DNA from: Anaerolineae bacterium CG2_30_57_67
GTDB lineage: Bacteria > Chloroflexota > Anaerolineae > Anaerolineales > Villigracilaceae
NCBI GenBank assembly: GCA_001872455.1
Contig: MNXJ01000084.1
Coordinates: 1 to 64,000 of the forward strand
Length of the DNA stretch: 64,000 bases
Reading direction: 5' to 3'
Below the pieces are notes generated by a model, which was not told where the DNA came from, ran no database searches, and saw only the letters and a program-made list of their open reading frames with translations. The position numbers were made by a program, and so were the translations under genes. Positions 39,751-48,514 of this stretch are shown piece by piece; the stretch's first letter is position 1; each line of letters opens with the position of its first letter.

Positions 39751-40878
39751 ATGACATCCAAACCCACTGCCGAAAGAGTCTCAGAACTGGACGGAATGCG
39801 CGGGCTGGCAATTTTGCTCGTGCTGGTTTACCATATTTTGCGCCTCAACCCGGTGCCGATGCAGGGCGCAGTTTTCAGTGGTCTGCTACGCTTCGCCGAA
39901 ATGGGCTGGGCCGGTGTGGACGTGTTCTTTGTGCTTTCGGGGTTCCTTATTACATCCATTTTGTTGCGCACGAAAAGTCAACCCGGCTACTTCCAAAAAT
40001 TCTATGCCCGGCGTATTTTGCGCATTTTCCCGCTCTACTACACCACCATTACGCTCATTTTTATTGCCATGCCGCTCATCAGCCCGGCACAAACTGACAT
40101 GGCCCGTGCTGGTTGGTTGTGGTATTACTTGTATGTTCAAAACTGGGGCAATGCTTTCAGCGTCATTCCAACCATCTTTGCCATCAGCATTACCTGGTCG
40201 CTGGCAATTGAAGAACAGTTTTACCTGTTCTGGCCGAGCGTGGTTTACTGGCTCAACACCAAAAAATTGGCCTGGGCCGCCGGTCTGCTGGCGTTTTTTT
40301 CACTGGGCTTGCGCCTGCTGATTGTCAACCGCTTTCGCAAATTGCTCGACTACAACAAATTCTTTTATTTCGCCACCATCACCCGCCTTGATTCACTGCT
40401 GCTCGGCGCGCTGATTGCGCTGGCCTTCGAATCGGAAACGCTCAAAAAATGGCTTAAATTTGTAGCCGCGCCGGTGTTTATCGTTTCCTTCGGGCTGATT
40501 GTTATCTTCGCCTCACGCAAACCCGATTCGCCGCTGGTGGATAACTACCTGATGTATACCTACGGCTACAGCGTTATCGCCATTGCCAGCGCCGCGCTGA
40601 TTGTGATGCTGACCACTTACGCCGAATCCAACCCACTGCGGGCGTTTTTTCGCAGTTCAGCGTTGCGTTTTTTGGGTAAATATAGTTACGCGATTTACCT
40701 TTTTCACATACTGCCCTTGCTTATTTTTCAGCGTCTGTTTGCCGAAAGCCAGGGTTTTGCCGCCTGGCTCATTTTTAATGCGCTCACCCCGCTGGTCACC
40801 GTTTTACTGGCGCTGCTCTCGTGGAATTTACTCGAAACGCGCATGTTGGCGCTCAAAAAATACTTTGAATACGCCTGA
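39751..40878 (+). CDS. acyltransferase family 3 (OafA/YrhL-like) membrane protein
   Basis: A 375-residue membrane O-acyltransferase with about ten helices. The family N-terminus RVSELDGMRGLAILLVLVYHI holds the conserved catalytic His, followed by GVDVFFVLSGFLITSILLR, FYARRILRIFPLYY and SLAIEEQFYLFWP. It probably acylates a surface polysaccharide. I use ATG 39751; a TTG one codon upstream is possible. Confidence 0.92.
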   Translation: MTSKPTAERVSELDGMRGLAILLVLVYHILRLNPVPMQGAVFSGLLRFAEMGWAGVDVFFVLSGFLITSILLRTKSQPGYFQKFYARRILRIFPLYYTTITLIFIAMPLISPAQTDMARAGWLWYYLYVQNWGNAFSVIPTIFAISITWSLAIEEQFYLFWPSVVYWLNTKKLAWAAGLLAFFSLGLRLLIVNRFRKLLDYNKFFYFATITRLDSLLLGALIALAFESETLKKWLKFVAAPVFIVSFGLIVIFASRKPDSPLVDNYLMYTYGYSVIAIASAALIVMLTTYAESNPLRAFFRSSALRFLGKYSYAIYLFHILPLLIFQRLFAESQGFAAWLIFNALTPLVTVLLALLSWNLLETRMLALKKYFEYA

Positions 40879-40919
40879 TGCACCTTGCACATCCCCAAAA
40901 AGAGCAATACAATCCAACC

Positions 40920-41732
40920 ATGGAAAAAATTTCAATTGAAATTCCCGTAGAAATTTTAGCCGCCGCCCAGACCTCGCCGGAAGAACTGAAGCGTTCGCTG
41001 GCGTTGGCCTGGTACCGGCAAGGAAAAATTTCCCTGACCCAGGCCGCCACGCTGGCAACTCTTCCGCCCGAAGAGATTTCTGCCCTGCCCGAAACACATT
41101 TTGACCTGGACGAATTTCTCGATTGGGCTTCGCACGACCTAAAAACGCCACTCAACGCCGTCATTGGCTTCAGCAAGGTCGTCCTCAAAGGCATAGATGG
41201 CCCGGTTAACGAGACTCAGGCCACAGACCTGGCTTCTGTTCATGCCAACGGGCAGAAAATGCTAACCTACATGAATCACCTCGTTGACGCCGCCCGCCTC
41301 AATCGCGGCGACATCACGCTGAAATCAGAAGAAGTGGAAATTGCCACGCTGGTGGAAGAAGCCCTGGCGCGTTGGAACACTCAAAACCCCGCCAAACAGG
41401 CTTTTTTCCTTTCGCTGGTGGCGCCAGCCTCGCCTAAGATACTGGCTGACCCGCCGCGGATGCGCCAACTGCTCAACGACCTGTTCAATTTTGCCGCTCT
41501 GCACCTTGAAAACGAAGGCCGTCTAACGCTGGAAATGGAAGCCTCCGGCCCCGGCTGGCTGGTTTTCCAATTGCGCGCCATTGGCCTGAAAAGCCGCGCC
41601 GTACCCAAAGTGGATACCGAACTGGCGGCTTTCGTTGCCCGTGGGCTGATTGGCCTGCATGGTGGGCGGGTAGACTTGTTGCAAGAAGAAGCCGACGGCG
41701 CGCGGGCGCGTTTTTCTCTGCCAACGCGCTAA
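40920..41732 (+). CDS. UPF0175-like domain fused to a HisKA domain with degenerate ATPase part
   Basis: A 270-residue soluble protein. Residues 1-60 resemble the UPF0175 HTH family (ISIEIPVEIL, then SPEELKRSLALAWYRQGKISLTQAATLA). Residues 64-135 are a HisKA domain with His72 in ASHDLKTPLNAVIGFSK. The remainder is in the place of HATPase_c, but only an N-box-like LLNDLFNFAA remains: the DxGxG and GLGL boxes are missing. It may act as a phosphotransfer or dimerisation protein and not as an active kinase. It starts 41 bases after the acyltransferase. Confidence 0.7.
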   Translation: MEKISIEIPVEILAAAQTSPEELKRSLALAWYRQGKISLTQAATLATLPPEEISALPETHFDLDEFLDWASHDLKTPLNAVIGFSKVVLKGIDGPVNETQATDLASVHANGQKMLTYMNHLVDAARLNRGDITLKSEEVEIATLVEEALARWNTQNPAKQAFFLSLVAPASPKILADPPRMRQLLNDLFNFAALHLENEGRLTLEMEASGPGWLVFQLRAIGLKSRAVPKVDTELAAFVARGLIGLHGGRVDLLQEEADGARARFSLPTR

Positions 41733-41813
41733 CCAGCGGGGACTGTCAAAAAAAATTGGGAGATTTTGGACTCCAACATCTCCTGACGTTGGAGCAAACA
41801 GCGTTGATAAGCC

Positions 41814-44261
41814 ATGGACTCAAAGACCCTCTCCCTGCTCGAATACCCCAAAATTTTAGCGCGTCTGGCCGCCCACTGCGATTTTTCTGCCTCGGTAGAA
41901 CTGGCGCGCGCCCTACAGCCAACCTCTTCCTATGACCTGGCGCTTCAGCGCCAACAGGAAACCAGCGAAGCGCGCCGTTTGCTGGCAACGCACACCGTTA
42001 GTATCGGCGGTGCGCGCGATATGCGCGCAAAAGTGGAACTGGCGCGGCGCGGTGGCATTCTCGAAGCGCAAGACTTGCTGGATGTTAAATCCACGTTGAT
42101 TGCCTGCCGCGAGCTAAAGAAAACGTTGGAGAAAACCGTTGCCGCCTTTCCGCGCCTGGCCGAAATGGCGTTGGAACTGCCTCTGCCCAGCGGCGTGGTG
42201 GATGCCATCAGCCGCGTGCTATCCGACAAAGGCGAAGTGCTCGACAGCGCCTCGCCCAAACTAGCCGCCTTGCGCCGCGAGATGAGAACCGCCCACGAGC
42301 GCCTGATGAGCCGCCTGCAAAAGTACATCAGCGACCCCAAAAGCGTTCCGATGTTGCAAGACGCCCTCATTACGCAGCGTGAGGGGCGCTACGTCATTCC
42401 CCTGCGCGCCGAATTTAAGGGGCAAATCAAATCCATCGTCCACGACCAATCCTCCAGCGGCGCAACGCTCTTCGTCGAGCCGCTGGCCGTTGTTGAACTG
42501 AACAACACCTACCGCGAAACACAAATTGCCGAGCGCAACGAAATTTTGCGTATTTTGGCCGAAGTTTCGATGCAGGTTGGCCTGGCAGCGAGTGAAATCA
42601 TCCCCGGCATCGAAGCCCTGGCCCAAATTGACCTGGCCTTCGCCAAAGCCAAATACGCTGACGAAATCCGCGCCAATGAGCCGATCTTGCACAGAGCGTC
42701 GCAAGTCAAACGTCAAACGTCAGACCTTCAACCGTTGATTTTCGATTCGCCAACCATCAGGTTCTACAAAGCCCGCCACCCATTGCTTGACCCAGCCACA
42801 GCCGTCGCCAACGATATTGACCTGCCGCCTGGCGCGCGCGCTGTCATCATCACCGGGCCAAACACTGGCGGCAAAACCGTCTCGCTGAAAACTGTCGGAC
42901 TGCTGGCGCTGATGGCCCAAAGCGGGTTGCACCTCCCGGCGCAAAGCGGCTCCGAAATCAGCCTGTTCGACGATGTTTTCGCCGATATTGGCGACGAACA
43001 GTCCATTGAGCAATCACTTTCCACCTTCAGCGGCCACATCACCAACATCATCCGCATTCTAAAAAAAATTGACGCTAATTCACTGGTCATTTTCGACGAA
43101 CTGGGCGCTGGCACCGACCCGCAGGAGGGCGCGGCGCTGGCGCGGGCGATTTTGCAGCACCTGCTGGAAAGCGGCTGTACCCTCTTTGTCGCTACACATT
43201 ACCCGGAACTGAAAAGTTTCGCTCATAACACCGCTGGTGTGCTAAACGCCTCGCTCGAATTTGACGTAGCGACCCTGCGCCCCACCTACCGATTGACACT
43301 CGGCCTGCCAGGGCGGTCCAACGCGCTGGCAATTGCCTTGCGGCTTGGCTTGCCCGAAAGCATCATCGCCGTAGCCCGAAGCGTGGTCAACCCGGATGAG
43401 CTGCGCACCGATAAACTGCTCGACGACATTCGCAAGGAACGCAACCGCGCCAGCCGTGAGCGTGAAAAAAGCGAAAAAATTCGCACCCGCGCCGAAGGAC
43501 TCAACCACGAACTGTCTGCCCGCCTCGAAAACATTGAAGACGAGCGCCGCGAAACGATTGCCCGCGCCAAGGCAGAAGCCGAAATGGAAGTGGAAATTCT
43601 CAAGCGCAACCTGGGGCGGCTGAAAGCGGACTTAAAGAAACTCCGTCAACCGCTGGACGCGCTGAAAAAAGTGGAACAAAAAGTGGCGGCGCTGGAAGAA
43701 AAAATCGCGCAGCCGGTGGAAAGAAAGCCATTACAGGGCGAAAGTCAAAAATTACAGGAAGAAAGTATTCTGACAGGCGTGTTAAAATTGGGTGAAAAAG
43801 TGTTTTTGCACACCCTGGGCAGTGAAGGTATCATCACCTCGTTAAGTGAAACCGAAGCCGAAATACAAATTGGCGCACTGCGTATCAGGGCGAAGCTGGG
43901 AGAAATTCAGCGTAAAACAGACGAAATCGCGGATGTGCCGAAAGCAGGGAGTCAGCCATTGGTCACAGATACCAAAACTCTTCGGCCTGCAACTTTTGAC
44001 CAGCGCGCCTCGCCTGGCATGGAACTCGATATTCGCGGTCAGCGCGCCGAGGATGCCCTGCTGATGTTGGAAAGTTACCTCGACAAGGCTTATTTATCGG
44101 GCTTGCCTTTTGTGCGCATCATTCACGGCAAAGGCACGGGGAAATTGCGTCAGGAGGTGCGCGCTGCGTTGAAAAACAATCCGCAAATCGCCACCTACGA
44201 AGAAGGCCTGCCCAGCGAGGGCGGCGATGGTGTGACCGTGGCGAAAATGGTGAAAGACTAA
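41814..44261 (+). CDS. mutS2: endonuclease MutS2
   Basis: An 815-residue MutS2: core and clamp helices, ATPase with Walker A ITGPNTGGKTVSLKT, the DEQSIEQSLSTFSGH stretch and Walker B LVIFDELGAGTDP, a coiled coil (about 530-650), a KOW-like segment and a C-terminal Smr nuclease domain with LDIRGQRAEDAL and HGKGTGKLR. Known roles are suppression of recombination and rescue of collided ribosomes. A short tandem stretch (42702-42728, CAAACGT units) lies in the coding sequence before the ATPase domain. Confidence 0.95.
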   Translation: MDSKTLSLLEYPKILARLAAHCDFSASVELARALQPTSSYDLALQRQQETSEARRLLATHTVSIGGARDMRAKVELARRGGILEAQDLLDVKSTLIACRELKKTLEKTVAAFPRLAEMALELPLPSGVVDAISRVLSDKGEVLDSASPKLAALRREMRTAHERLMSRLQKYISDPKSVPMLQDALITQREGRYVIPLRAEFKGQIKSIVHDQSSSGATLFVEPLAVVELNNTYRETQIAERNEILRILAEVSMQVGLAASEIIPGIEALAQIDLAFAKAKYADEIRANEPILHRASQVKRQTSDLQPLIFDSPTIRFYKARHPLLDPATAVANDIDLPPGARAVIITGPNTGGKTVSLKTVGLLALMAQSGLHLPAQSGSEISLFDDVFADIGDEQSIEQSLSTFSGHITNIIRILKKIDANSLVIFDELGAGTDPQEGAALARAILQHLLESGCTLFVATHYPELKSFAHNTAGVLNASLEFDVATLRPTYRLTLGLPGRSNALAIALRLGLPESIIAVARSVVNPDELRTDKLLDDIRKERNRASREREKSEKIRTRAEGLNHELSARLENIEDERRETIARAKAEAEMEVEILKRNLGRLKADLKKLRQPLDALKKVEQKVAALEEKIAQPVERKPLQGESQKLQEESILTGVLKLGEKVFLHTLGSEGIITSLSETEAEIQIGALRIRAKLGEIQRKTDEIADVPKAGSQPLVTDTKTLRPATFDQRASPGMELDIRGQRAEDALLMLESYLDKAYLSGLPFVRIIHGKGTGKLRQEVRAALKNNPQIATYEEGLPSEGGDGVTVAKMVKD

Positions 44262-44266
44262 AAAAG

Positions 44267-44305
44267 CGCCCGCTGGCAGGAAATCCTGTCGGCGGGCGTC
44301 TTTTT
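44267..44305 (+). terminator. terminator behind mutS2 (probably bidirectional)
   Basis: A 15-bp stem with two G-U pairs (44267-44281 with 44284-44298) is followed by TTTTT on the plus strand and by CTTTTTTAG on the minus strand. It lies between mutS2 and the convergent cytochrome b gene. Confidence 0.85.
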
Positions 44306-44318
44306 CATCGAAAGCAAG

Positions 44319-45182
44319 TTAAGGCTGAGGCGTTGGCGTTTGCGGCGAGTAGATCGGTCCGCCGACATCTTGAATTGGTACGGTAGTAATGGCGGTATTT
44401 TCGCTGGTAACGAAGTTGTAGACACCATAAAGCATGGCCGCGCTGATAACAATCGCAATCGGCCAGTAAATGCGTTGGCGTTTGGCGAGGGTGACGGCAT
44501 TAATGACCGGCTTGTCTATGCCCGCTTTGATGTCAGCCAGTTCGAGCGGGTGTTCGTGAAGCATTTCTTCTTCAGTCAGATGACCGGTCCACATGGCTTT
44601 GTTGAGTGTTTTCAGGTGAACGCCATAGAAGTGCCACAGCAAAATTGCCAGCACGGCCAGCACCGCTTCAGCGCCGTGCGCGGCCTTGGCGGCGGGGATA
44701 AATTCGCCGGGCAGATACATGGTGGTGGCAATAGGATTCCACATCATGTAGCCGGTGATTGCCATGACAACCGTTCCCCACACAAACGCCCAGTACTCCG
44801 CTTTTTCTTCAAAGCCGTAGCGTCCCATTTGCGGGCGGGCCTTGGCAAAACCAAGATTGTATAAAAAGGCTTGCAGAGCGTCTTTGGCGTCTTGCAGACT
44901 GGGGAGCATGGTCAACCGGGCGCGTTCGACGTAGAATTTATAGCCGAACATCATCAGGTGATAGATGGTTCCCAGCATCAAAAATGTTGCAGCGACGTGA
45001 TGAACCTGACGCAGGTTATCAACGTTGCCCAATAAATTTACAATTGCCTGCGAAATACCGCTGTCTGGATATTTTTGTGGCAAACCGGTCAATCCCAAGG
45101 TGGAGAACGAAGTCAGCATCAGCACATGCTCAATGCGCCGGATGAGAGGAAATCGTTCAAAGGTGCTGGATGTTTTGCTCAT
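44319..45182 (-). CDS. membrane cytochrome b subunit (formate dehydrogenase gamma/b561-like)
   Basis: A 287-residue protein with about five membrane helices and His residues suited to two b hemes: IRRIEHVLMLTSFSTLGLTGLP, RQVHHVAATFLMLGTIYHLMM and LLWHFYGVHLKTLNKAMW. The C-terminal part has a further helix and a periplasmic tail. Its ATG overlaps the stop of the multiheme cytochrome c gene by 4 bases. Together they should exchange electrons between quinones and the periplasmic multiheme protein. Confidence 0.88.
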   Translation of the reverse strand: MSKTSSTFERFPLIRRIEHVLMLTSFSTLGLTGLPQKYPDSGISQAIVNLLGNVDNLRQVHHVAATFLMLGTIYHLMMFGYKFYVERARLTMLPSLQDAKDALQAFLYNLGFAKARPQMGRYGFEEKAEYWAFVWGTVVMAITGYMMWNPIATTMYLPGEFIPAAKAAHGAEAVLAVLAILLWHFYGVHLKTLNKAMWTGHLTEEEMLHEHPLELADIKAGIDKPVINAVTLAKRQRIYWPIAIVISAAMLYGVYNFVTSENTAITTVPIQDVGGPIYSPQTPTPQP

Positions 45183-46333
45183 GCGTGGCTCTTACCTTTC
45201 CGGCGGTCAATCAGACGCCGCGTGAAATCTGAAATGACGAAAATTGCCATGCCGCCCAGTACCGTTGGAATGAGAAATTGGTAAAACAAGTTGATGTAAT
45301 AAACGATGGGGTGTTTGGTCGGGCTGGCGATGTAATGCCCCATCCACGCATCGGGAAAATTTTCATTTAGCCCAGGGTGACATTTCTGGCATTTGGTCAA
45401 TAGATTCTTTTTGAGCGCAATGCCCGTGCTGGGGTCGTCCACCCGGCTGATGTTATGAATGCCGTGGCAGTCGGTACAGACAGCCTTGTTGGTTGGCTGG
45501 TCGGGGTCGGTATTTTCAAACAAGGTTACGGTTGCGCCATGAAAATCGGCGACATACGTTGAATAGACTTTGGTGGATAGCCCATATTTATCCATGATGG
45601 CTGCGTTGGTGTGGCACTTGGCGCATAACTTTGGTGTTTCGTTTCGAAACAACGTGGAGGTAGGGTTTTTGATATTATGCAACCCATGACAGTCGGTGCA
45701 GGTAGCGACATCGGTATTGCCCTCACCGATCAACGCTGAGCCATGCACGCTGGTTTTGTAGGCTTCATAAATAGCATTGTGGCACTGGGCGCATGTCGCG
45801 GCGATGTCGGCTTTGGTCATTTCGGCAACGGGACGCGTCTCGTGCGGGTTGTGGCAGTCGGCACAAACGGCGGCATTCAGATTGCCGCCATCAATATCCA
45901 TCTGGTGAATGGACTCTAAAGTCAGTTTTTCTTCTTGACTATGGCACTGACTGCATGTCTGACTAAACTGAATCGTCACCTGGCGCGCTGATTTTGCCGT
46001 CTTTTCCGGGTGCGGAAACGCGGTGATATCGGTATGGCACGCTACGCAGGCGATTTCTTTTGTGCCGTGCGCGCTGGTTTTGAAGGCTTCGCCGTTGACG
46101 TACAGCGAAAGCGTTTCCCCGCTATCCAGCGGAACTTGCATGGCCTGCTGGGCGTGGCAGGCCAGACACATTTCATTGTTTGGCGCGGCGGTTTGAGCAA
46201 TCGGGCGCGGGGCCTGCGCCGCAACTGCTGGTTGAGGCAGTAACGCTGTCGCCAGCGCTGCCACGCTCAGTCCGAGAATCATCAGCAGGATTCCCGTCCA
46301 TCGCGCTCCAAAAAGCGGATATGGTCTTCTCAT
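45179..46333 (-). CDS. nine-heme membrane-anchored cytochrome c
   Basis: A 384-residue exported protein from ATG 46333 behind AGGAG. The signal helix (about residues 12-35, ending AVAA) is followed by nine CxxCH motifs: CLACH, CVACH, CSQCH, CADCH, CAQCH, CTDCH, CAKCH, CTDCH, CQKCH. A C-terminal helix (YYINLFYQFLIPTVLGGMAIF) anchors it. The frame upstream of 46333 is open but lacks a signal. It forms an operon with the cytochrome b gene. Its electron donor or acceptor is unknown. Confidence 0.9.
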   Translation of the reverse strand: MRRPYPLFGARWTGILLMILGLSVAALATALLPQPAVAAQAPRPIAQTAAPNNEMCLACHAQQAMQVPLDSGETLSLYVNGEAFKTSAHGTKEIACVACHTDITAFPHPEKTAKSARQVTIQFSQTCSQCHSQEEKLTLESIHQMDIDGGNLNAAVCADCHNPHETRPVAEMTKADIAATCAQCHNAIYEAYKTSVHGSALIGEGNTDVATCTDCHGLHNIKNPTSTLFRNETPKLCAKCHTNAAIMDKYGLSTKVYSTYVADFHGATVTLFENTDPDQPTNKAVCTDCHGIHNISRVDDPSTGIALKKNLLTKCQKCHPGLNENFPDAWMGHYIASPTKHPIVYYINLFYQFLIPTVLGGMAIFVISDFTRRLIDRRKGKSHA

Positions 46334-46552
46334 TGCATTCTCCTGTGGCGAAAAATCATTGCGCCGGGCTTTTGCCTTGGCGTTTATACCAGGCAACTTG
46401 CGTATTGTAGATGACCGCGGGAAAGAATGAAATGATTGTTCGTCCTCGTTGTTTGAGATAAATGTCACAATTCCCCGCGCATTGGTCAAATTGCAAGAGG
46501 AAAACCGGTCGGTTGACGTGAATAGACACCCTTATTCTTACCTGGCTTGAAT
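46334..46552. other. gene-free spacer upstream of the cytochrome c gene
   Basis: The gene-free stretch 46334-46694 (361 bases) holds the cytochrome c upstream region, the rpsT terminator (46553-46583) and an 88-bp palindromic element (46595-46682). In 46334-46552 I see no ORF with similarity, no tRNA and no clear promoter hexamers. Confidence 0.5.
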
Positions 46553-46583
46553 CAAAAAAGCGGGAGCGTATAAACGCTCCCGC
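46553..46583 (-). terminator. intrinsic terminator for rpsT transcription
   Basis: A 10-bp stem GCGGGAGCGT (46560-46569) pairs with ACGCTCCCGC (46574-46583) around loop ATAA; the minus strand continues with six T residues. It lies downstream of rpsT, past the palindromic element. Confidence 0.85.
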
Positions 46584-46594
46584 GTGATATCCAA

Positions 46595-46682
46595 CTAGTA
46601 CCGGAACTTTCCGATTTTGTAGGGTAAAAACGGCGCAATTGCGCCGTTTTTACCCTACATCTTTATAAAGTTCCGGCACTAG
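46595..46682. mobile_element. 88-bp nested palindromic element
   Basis: The outer 16-bp inverted repeat CTAGTACCGGAACTTT / AAAGTTCCGGCACTAG has one mismatch. Inside is a perfect 40-nt palindrome (46619-46658; half GTAGGGTAAAAACGGCGCAA). It contains no ORF. It lies between rpsT and its terminator, so it would be transcribed into the rpsT 3' UTR. It looks like a non-autonomous mobile element or regulatory hairpin. Confidence 0.65.
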
Positions 46683-46694
46683 CCGCCAGTAAGA

Positions 46695-46961
46695 CTACGG
46701 TTGGACGGCGGCCAGCGCCTTCATCAGGCGGCTCTTACGGCGGGCAGCATTGTTCTTATGCACGACGCCCTGCCCAGCGGCCTTGTCGAGGCGGCTAATG
46801 GCTGCCAGCACGGCTTCTTTCGAGGCAACAGCATCGCTACCGGCCAGAGCGGCGCGCGCATCGCGCACAGCAGCGCGTGTGGTACCGCGAACAACACGAT
46901 TGCGCAGACGGCGTTTGTCGTTCTGCTTGTTACGTTTGATTTGCGACTTAATGTTTGCCAA
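46695..46961 (-). CDS. rpsT: 30S ribosomal protein S20
   Basis: An 88-residue basic protein (ANIKSQIKRNKQNDKRRLRN, then KAAGQGVVHKNNAARRKSRLMKAL). The start is TTG at 46961, seven bases after GGAGG (46969-46973); an upstream ATG exists in frame, but the added sequence is not S20-like. S20 genes with a weak start codon are known to be translationally autoregulated, which would fit the TTG here. Confidence 0.95.
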   Translation of the reverse strand: MANIKSQIKRNKQNDKRRLRNRVVRGTTRAAVRDARAALAGSDAVASKEAVLAAISRLDKAAGQGVVHKNNAARRKSRLMKALAAVQP

Positions 46962-47299
46962 GGTACTTCCTCCAAAAATAAATCTTGCCCATAACAACGG
47001 GGCGAGATTGTAACCCAGGGCGATAATTTTGTCCAGACTCCGCATTGAATCACGCAGGGGCTTCTTAAAGTCACGATGCTTTTTATCGCGAATAGCGCGA
47101 ATTGACGAATGGCGTGAACAACCCGATAAAATTTGTTGAATTTGCTCGTTCCCGTTATTCGCGCTGGATGTTTTTCGACTTTAAGAAAGCCCTGTTGCAT
47201 CACGGAAAACATTGCACCTGTAGCGCCACAGGTGGCGTCTTGTCACGGCACCTCCTGGAAAACCATCATTTGCGCGTCTTGTTGTATTTTCGCCGGTGA
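46962..47299. other. gene-free spacer between rpsT and the M29 peptidase gene
   Basis: Divergent upstream regions of rpsT and the peptidase, 374 bases in all up to 47335. A small hairpin CACCTGT-N6-ACAGGTG lies near 47214-47233. I see no tRNA and no credible small gene. Confidence 0.5.
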
Positions 47300-47305
47300 T
47301 ATAAT
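47297..47305 (+). promoter_or_regulatory. extended -10 promoter for the M29 aminopeptidase
   Basis: TGATATAAT (47297-47305) is a TGnTATAAT extended -10 with no good -35, about 30 bases before the start codon. The same GGTGATATAAT string occurs in front of the c-di-AMP riboswitch (51595-51605). Confidence 0.6.
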
Positions 47306-47335
47306 TTCGTCAACTTTTTGACAAGGAGAATAACC

Positions 47336-48439
47336 ATGAGCGATGCGCGTGTAGACAGGTTTGCGAAAATTCTAGTGGAGTATTCCGCCCGATTAAAAGC
47401 GGGCGACCGGGTACTGATTGAAGGCACAACCGCCGCTGAGCCGCTGGTGAACGCCATCTTTCAGCATGCGCTGGAAGTAGGCGCACAGCCGCATACGTTG
47501 ATTGAATTCCCTGACCAGCAGGAGATTTTCTTCCGCAACGCCAATGGCGATCAGTTGGATTTTCCGCCCACGTTCATGAAATACGCCTACGAAAATTTCG
47601 AGTCGCGCATTCGTATTCATTCTCAGACCAATCCGCGTATGTTGTCGAGCGTGGACCCGGCCAAACTGGGACGCCGCCAAAAAGCGATGTCGTCCTTGCT
47701 GGAAACGCAGATACGACGCGGCGCCAGCGGCGAGTTAAAGTGGGTGACGACGCTTTTTCCCACTGATGGCTACGCCGTGGAAGCCGGAATGGGCCTGCGC
47801 GCCTATGAGGATTTCGTCTTCCGCGCCTGCCACGCCAACGAAGCCGACCCGGTTGCCTACTGGAAACAGGTCGAAGACGAGCAGAAGAAAATGATTGAGC
47901 GAGTGCAGGGCCACAATCTGGTAACGCTGACCGGCCCCAACGTGGATTTAAGTCTGTCGGTCAAGGGGCGCACTTTCCTCAACTCGTGCGGCACGCACAA
48001 CATGCCGGATGGCGAAATTTATACCGGCCCGGTCGAAGATTCGGTCAACGGCTGGGTCAAATTCACCTACCCGGCCATTTACAACGGCGTCGCCGTCGAG
48101 GGCATTGAACTGACTTTCAATCAGGGGCGCGTGGAAAAGGCCAAGGCGCAAAAGAACGAAACCTACCTGCACGAGATGCTTCAGTCAGATGCCGGTTCGC
48201 GCTTTTTGGGCGAATTTGCCATCGGCACCAACTTTGAGATTAACAAATTCACCGGCAATATTCTTTTTGACGAGAAAATCGGCGGCACGTTCCACATGGC
48301 GCTCGGCGCGGGCTACCCCGAAACCGGCTCGCATAACAAAAGTGTCATTCACTGGGATATGATTTGCGATATGCGTCAGGACGCCGAAATCGCCGTGGAT
48401 GGCGAGGTGATTTATCGCAACGGCAAATTTGTGTTTTAG
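47336..48439 (+). CDS. M29-family aminopeptidase
   Basis: A 367-residue metal-dependent aminopeptidase of the AmpS/aminopeptidase T type. Similarity runs from RFAKILVEYSARLKAGDRVLIEG through TLFPTDGYAVEAGM. The metal ligands lie in EGIELTF, LGEFAIGTN and HMALGAGYPETG with the HNKSVIHWDMICD tail. It starts at ATG 47336 after AAGGAGAA. It probably works in cytoplasmic peptide turnover. Confidence 0.92.
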   Translation: MSDARVDRFAKILVEYSARLKAGDRVLIEGTTAAEPLVNAIFQHALEVGAQPHTLIEFPDQQEIFFRNANGDQLDFPPTFMKYAYENFESRIRIHSQTNPRMLSSVDPAKLGRRQKAMSSLLETQIRRGASGELKWVTTLFPTDGYAVEAGMGLRAYEDFVFRACHANEADPVAYWKQVEDEQKKMIERVQGHNLVTLTGPNVDLSLSVKGRTFLNSCGTHNMPDGEIYTGPVEDSVNGWVKFTYPAIYNGVAVEGIELTFNQGRVEKAKAQKNETYLHEMLQSDAGSRFLGEFAIGTNFEINKFTGNILFDEKIGGTFHMALGAGYPETGSHNKSVIHWDMICDMRQDAEIAVDGEVIYRNGKFVF

Positions 48440-48460
48440 CGCAAATTGGGTTTAAAAGTT

Positions 48461-48497
48461 AAATGGGTGAAGGCTCTTCAACCTTCACCCATTTTTT
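48461..48497. terminator. terminator between the M29 peptidase and lexA
   Basis: A 13-bp stem AAATGGGTGAAGG (48461-48473) pairs with 48482-48494 around an 8-base loop and is followed by TTTTTTG on the plus strand. The genes converge here. Confidence 0.88.
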
Positions 48498-48514
48498 GTT
48501 TTTGAATGCGCTGA

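Noticed and set aside
41771-41803. CTCCAAC/GTTGGAG hairpin before mutS2
   Set aside because: A 7-bp stem with a 10-base loop and no T-run; too weak to call a terminator or regulatory element.
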